24,322 nt of DNA. It comes from JBGPJM01 sp041485385 (GTDB lineage Bacteria > Planctomycetota > Phycisphaerae > Phycisphaerales > UBA1924). Below are positions 22,669 to 24,322 of this stretch, piece by piece. Under the pieces are notes generated by a model, which searched no databases, was not told the DNA's origin, and saw only the letters and a program-made list of their open reading frames with translations. The stretch covers positions 1-24,322 of the forward strand of contig JBGPJM010000053.1 of the NCBI GenBank assembly GCA_041485385.1. Reading direction: 5' to 3'. How positions within the stretch are numbered: position 1 is the first letter of the stretch; every line of letters begins with the position of its first letter. The position numbers and the translations under genes were made by a program.

Positions 22669-24322
22669 TCATGGCTGCGGCACGGGCGTGGAGGCAGGGG
22701 CCGGGGCCGGGGGTGGCACGACCAGGGCCTCGAATGTTGGAGCGGAGATGGTGCGCGGCTTGGCGTCGTTGAGCACGCCGCCCTTGGCGATGGAGAACTC
22801 GCTGGGGCTCAGGCCGAGCAGTTCCATCCGGTCGACGATTCCCTGCAACTGGGTCACATAGGACCAGGCGGTTGCCTGCTCGGGGTTCGAGGAGATGAAG
22901 TCGCGCAACTTGGCGGGGTCGATCTCGCCCGCCGGGGCGCTCTGACGGTACGCGGCGATGGCCTTGGCCAGGGTGTCCTTGATGTCGCTGGTCCGGCTGG
23001 TCCGCTTGACCTTGCCCGCCGAATCGACCACCGGCTCGCCGGTCTGCGGGTCGAGTTCGTCGGTGTTGAAGAGCGTGTCGTACGCCAAGAGCAAGTCCTT
23101 CACGACCGCGGCCCGCAGCCGGTTGGCGGTGACCCTGTAGTCCTTGGCCTCGGGGTCCGCCTTTGCGGGGACGTCGTTGTAGAGGAAGCGACCAAGGAGG
23201 GCATCGAGCCATTCGGGCGCCTCGACGTCGCGCGTAAAGATATACAACTGCTCCAAGTCCTTCCGCTGGGACTGGCCGACGGTGGTGTCCTGCGCGACGG
23301 TACCCACGCTCGATTCCCGCGGGATGGCGCCGGCCAGCGACGAGGCGGGGTTCGTGCCGCTGGTGCCCTCGGCGAAGAGGTCGAAGGTCGTCATCGGGCT
23401 GAGAGTCACGAAGCCCTCCTCGAGCGGCTTGGAGTTGAGCACGGTGAACCGCGGGTCGTTGGGCGTAGCACCGCCGGCGCCGTCACGGTCGGCGATCAAG
23501 ACCTTGTCCTGCGTCGTGCCCGTGCCGCCGAGCGTGACGCGGTTGGCGAGATCGCCGCCGGGCACCAGGAAGTTGATGAACCCGCTGGCGACGTAGTCCG
23601 TGCCCTTGTCGGGGTTGACGGGGAAGGAGACGGCCAGCGTCGCATCGTCCAGGTCGGCGACGAGGCCGGCGGCACGCCGCAAAAGGACGATGTTATCGGC
23701 CGTCACCGTCAGGTTGCCCAGGCCGCTGTTGGCGCTCAGGACGGAAACGTCGCCGAGCGTGACTGTCTGGCCCGAGGCGTTGATGGTCAGCGAGCCGACC
23801 ACCGTCCACTTCTCGTTCTGGCCCATGGTCACGGGCCCGGCCGAGTTGATGACGATCTCCGTGCCGGTCAGAGAGCGGATCGTCGCCACGCCCGGCACGG
23901 ACGTCCGCCCCGTGGTCGCGAGACTGATGCCGCCGGAGCCCATCGTCGTCAGGTTCCCCGAGATCGTCAGTTCGCCGACCGGGCGGAGCGGGACAGTCCC
24001 GGGGATGCTCGTCAAGGTCGAGTCGGCGATGAGGGTGGCGTCCGGCTGCAGCGTGATTCCGCCGCCCTGAGTCGTCACCGCGTTGACGCTCACGTTCTTG
24101 CCGTTGGCGATCAGCGAGGCCAGCGGCACGACGCCACCCGCCGCGCCCGTCATGGTGGCGTCGCCGGTTCCGGCGTTAAGGGTCAGTGCCTGGGCGCCTG
24201 CGGCGGTCCCATTGACGGTCGAGCCCAAGGTGATGCCGCCGGCGCTATCGCTCAGGACGGCGCTGCCGGTGAGCACGACAGAATCGTTGAGGGCGATCCC
24301 GCCGGCCGCGGTCGTGATGTTG
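22669..24322 (-). CDS. C-terminal part of a large beta-strand-repeat, filamentous-haemagglutinin-like surface protein (5' part outside window)
   Basis: The frame is open to the right edge, giving 550 residues without the start. The first ~215 visible residues are Gly/Thr/Ala/Val-rich beta-helix repeats (ITTAAGGIALND, SAGGITLGSTVNG, ALTLNAGTGDATM, VPLASLIANGKNV, GGGITLQPDATL), as in long repeat adhesins. Residues ~215-350 are a non-repetitive beta-rich part (FINFLVPGGDLANRVTLGG). Residues ~355-525 are charged and helical (LEQLYIFTRDVEAPEWLDA, VTANRLRAAVVKDLLLAYD), and the tail is Pro/Ala-rich (PPPAPAPASTPVPQP). No beta-barrel, sortase or PEP-CTERM anchor is seen at the C-terminus, so the attachment mode is unknown. 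It is probably secreted or surface-bound. It is on the same strand as the T6SS operon, 173 bases upstream of tssA. Confidence 0.8.
   Translation of the reverse strand, partial: NITTAAGGIALNDSVVLTGSAVLSDSAGGITLGSTVNGTAAGAQALTLNAGTGDATMTGAAGGVVPLASLIANGKNVSVNAVTTQGGGITLQPDATLIADSTLTSIPGTVPLRPVGELTISGNLTTMGSGGISLATTGRTSVPGVATIRSLTGTEIVINSAGPVTMGQNEKWTVVGSLTINASGQTVTLGDVSVLSANSGLGNLTVTADNIVLLRRAAGLVADLDDATLAVSFPVNPDKGTDYVASGFINFLVPGGDLANRVTLGGTGTTQDKVLIADRDGAGGATPNDPRFTVLNSKPLEEGFVTLSPMTTFDLFAEGTSGTNPASSLAGAIPRESSVGTVAQDTTVGQSQRKDLEQLYIFTRDVEAPEWLDALLGRFLYNDVPAKADPEAKDYRVTANRLRAAVVKDLLLAYDTLFNTDELDPQTGEPVVDSAGKVKRTSRTSDIKDTLAKAIAAYRQSAPAGEIDPAKLRDFISSNPEQATAWSYVTQLQGIVDRMELLGLSPSEFSIAKGGVLNDAKPRTISAPTFEALVVPPPAPAPASTPVPQP

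Overview
This window comes from a GC-rich bacterial chromosome, most likely a planctomycete (Phycisphaerae-like). That assignment is an inference. It rests on the GC-rich coding style, a NagB/PIG-L fusion gene, a Planctomycetes-style Gfo/Idh oxidoreductase and a very long beta-strand-repeat surface protein. Nothing in the window, such as rRNA, proves the taxon. No tRNA, rRNA, CRISPR array or insertion sequence was recognised.

Left part (1-3519, + strand): three genes joined by 4-base ATGA stop/start overlaps form a sugar-metabolism operon. They are the 3' end of a glucosamine-6-phosphate deaminase fused to a PIG-L/LmbE deacetylase-like domain, a TIM-barrel sugar-phosphate isomerase/epimerase whose first codons are a 15-bp tandem repeat, and a Gfo/Idh/MocA oxidoreductase.

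Centre and right (3512-22495, all - strand): a type VI secretion (T6SS) locus. Read in the direction of transcription it runs tssA, tssB, tssC, hcp, tagJ, tssE, tssF, tssG, clpV (tssH), vgrG, a small CarbD-like protein, a LysM/peptidoglycan-binding protein, an 804-residue HExxH metallopeptidase, a Sec-exported protein and a PAAR tip protein. The first nine encode the contractile sheath (TssB/C), inner tube (Hcp), baseplate (TssE/F/G), assembly factor (TssA), TssB-binding accessory protein (TagJ) and the sheath-recycling AAA+ ATPase. The last six form a spike-and-cargo module bracketed by VgrG and PAAR. The metallopeptidase is the best effector candidate, and the exported protein that overlaps it by 4 bases could be its partner or immunity protein.

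TssJ, TssK, TssL and TssM (membrane complex and its baseplate connector) are absent, although both ends of the locus lie inside the window. They must be encoded elsewhere or be replaced by something else.

Right edge (22669-24322, - strand): the C-terminal end of a large beta-strand-repeat, filamentous-haemagglutinin-like surface protein, with its start outside the window. Candidate promoters lie before tssA and before vgrG. The second has a run of ten C (G in the transcript) at the expected transcription start. GC-rich hairpins sit in the leaders of tssA, hcp and vgrG. All intergenic gaps are under 180 bases.
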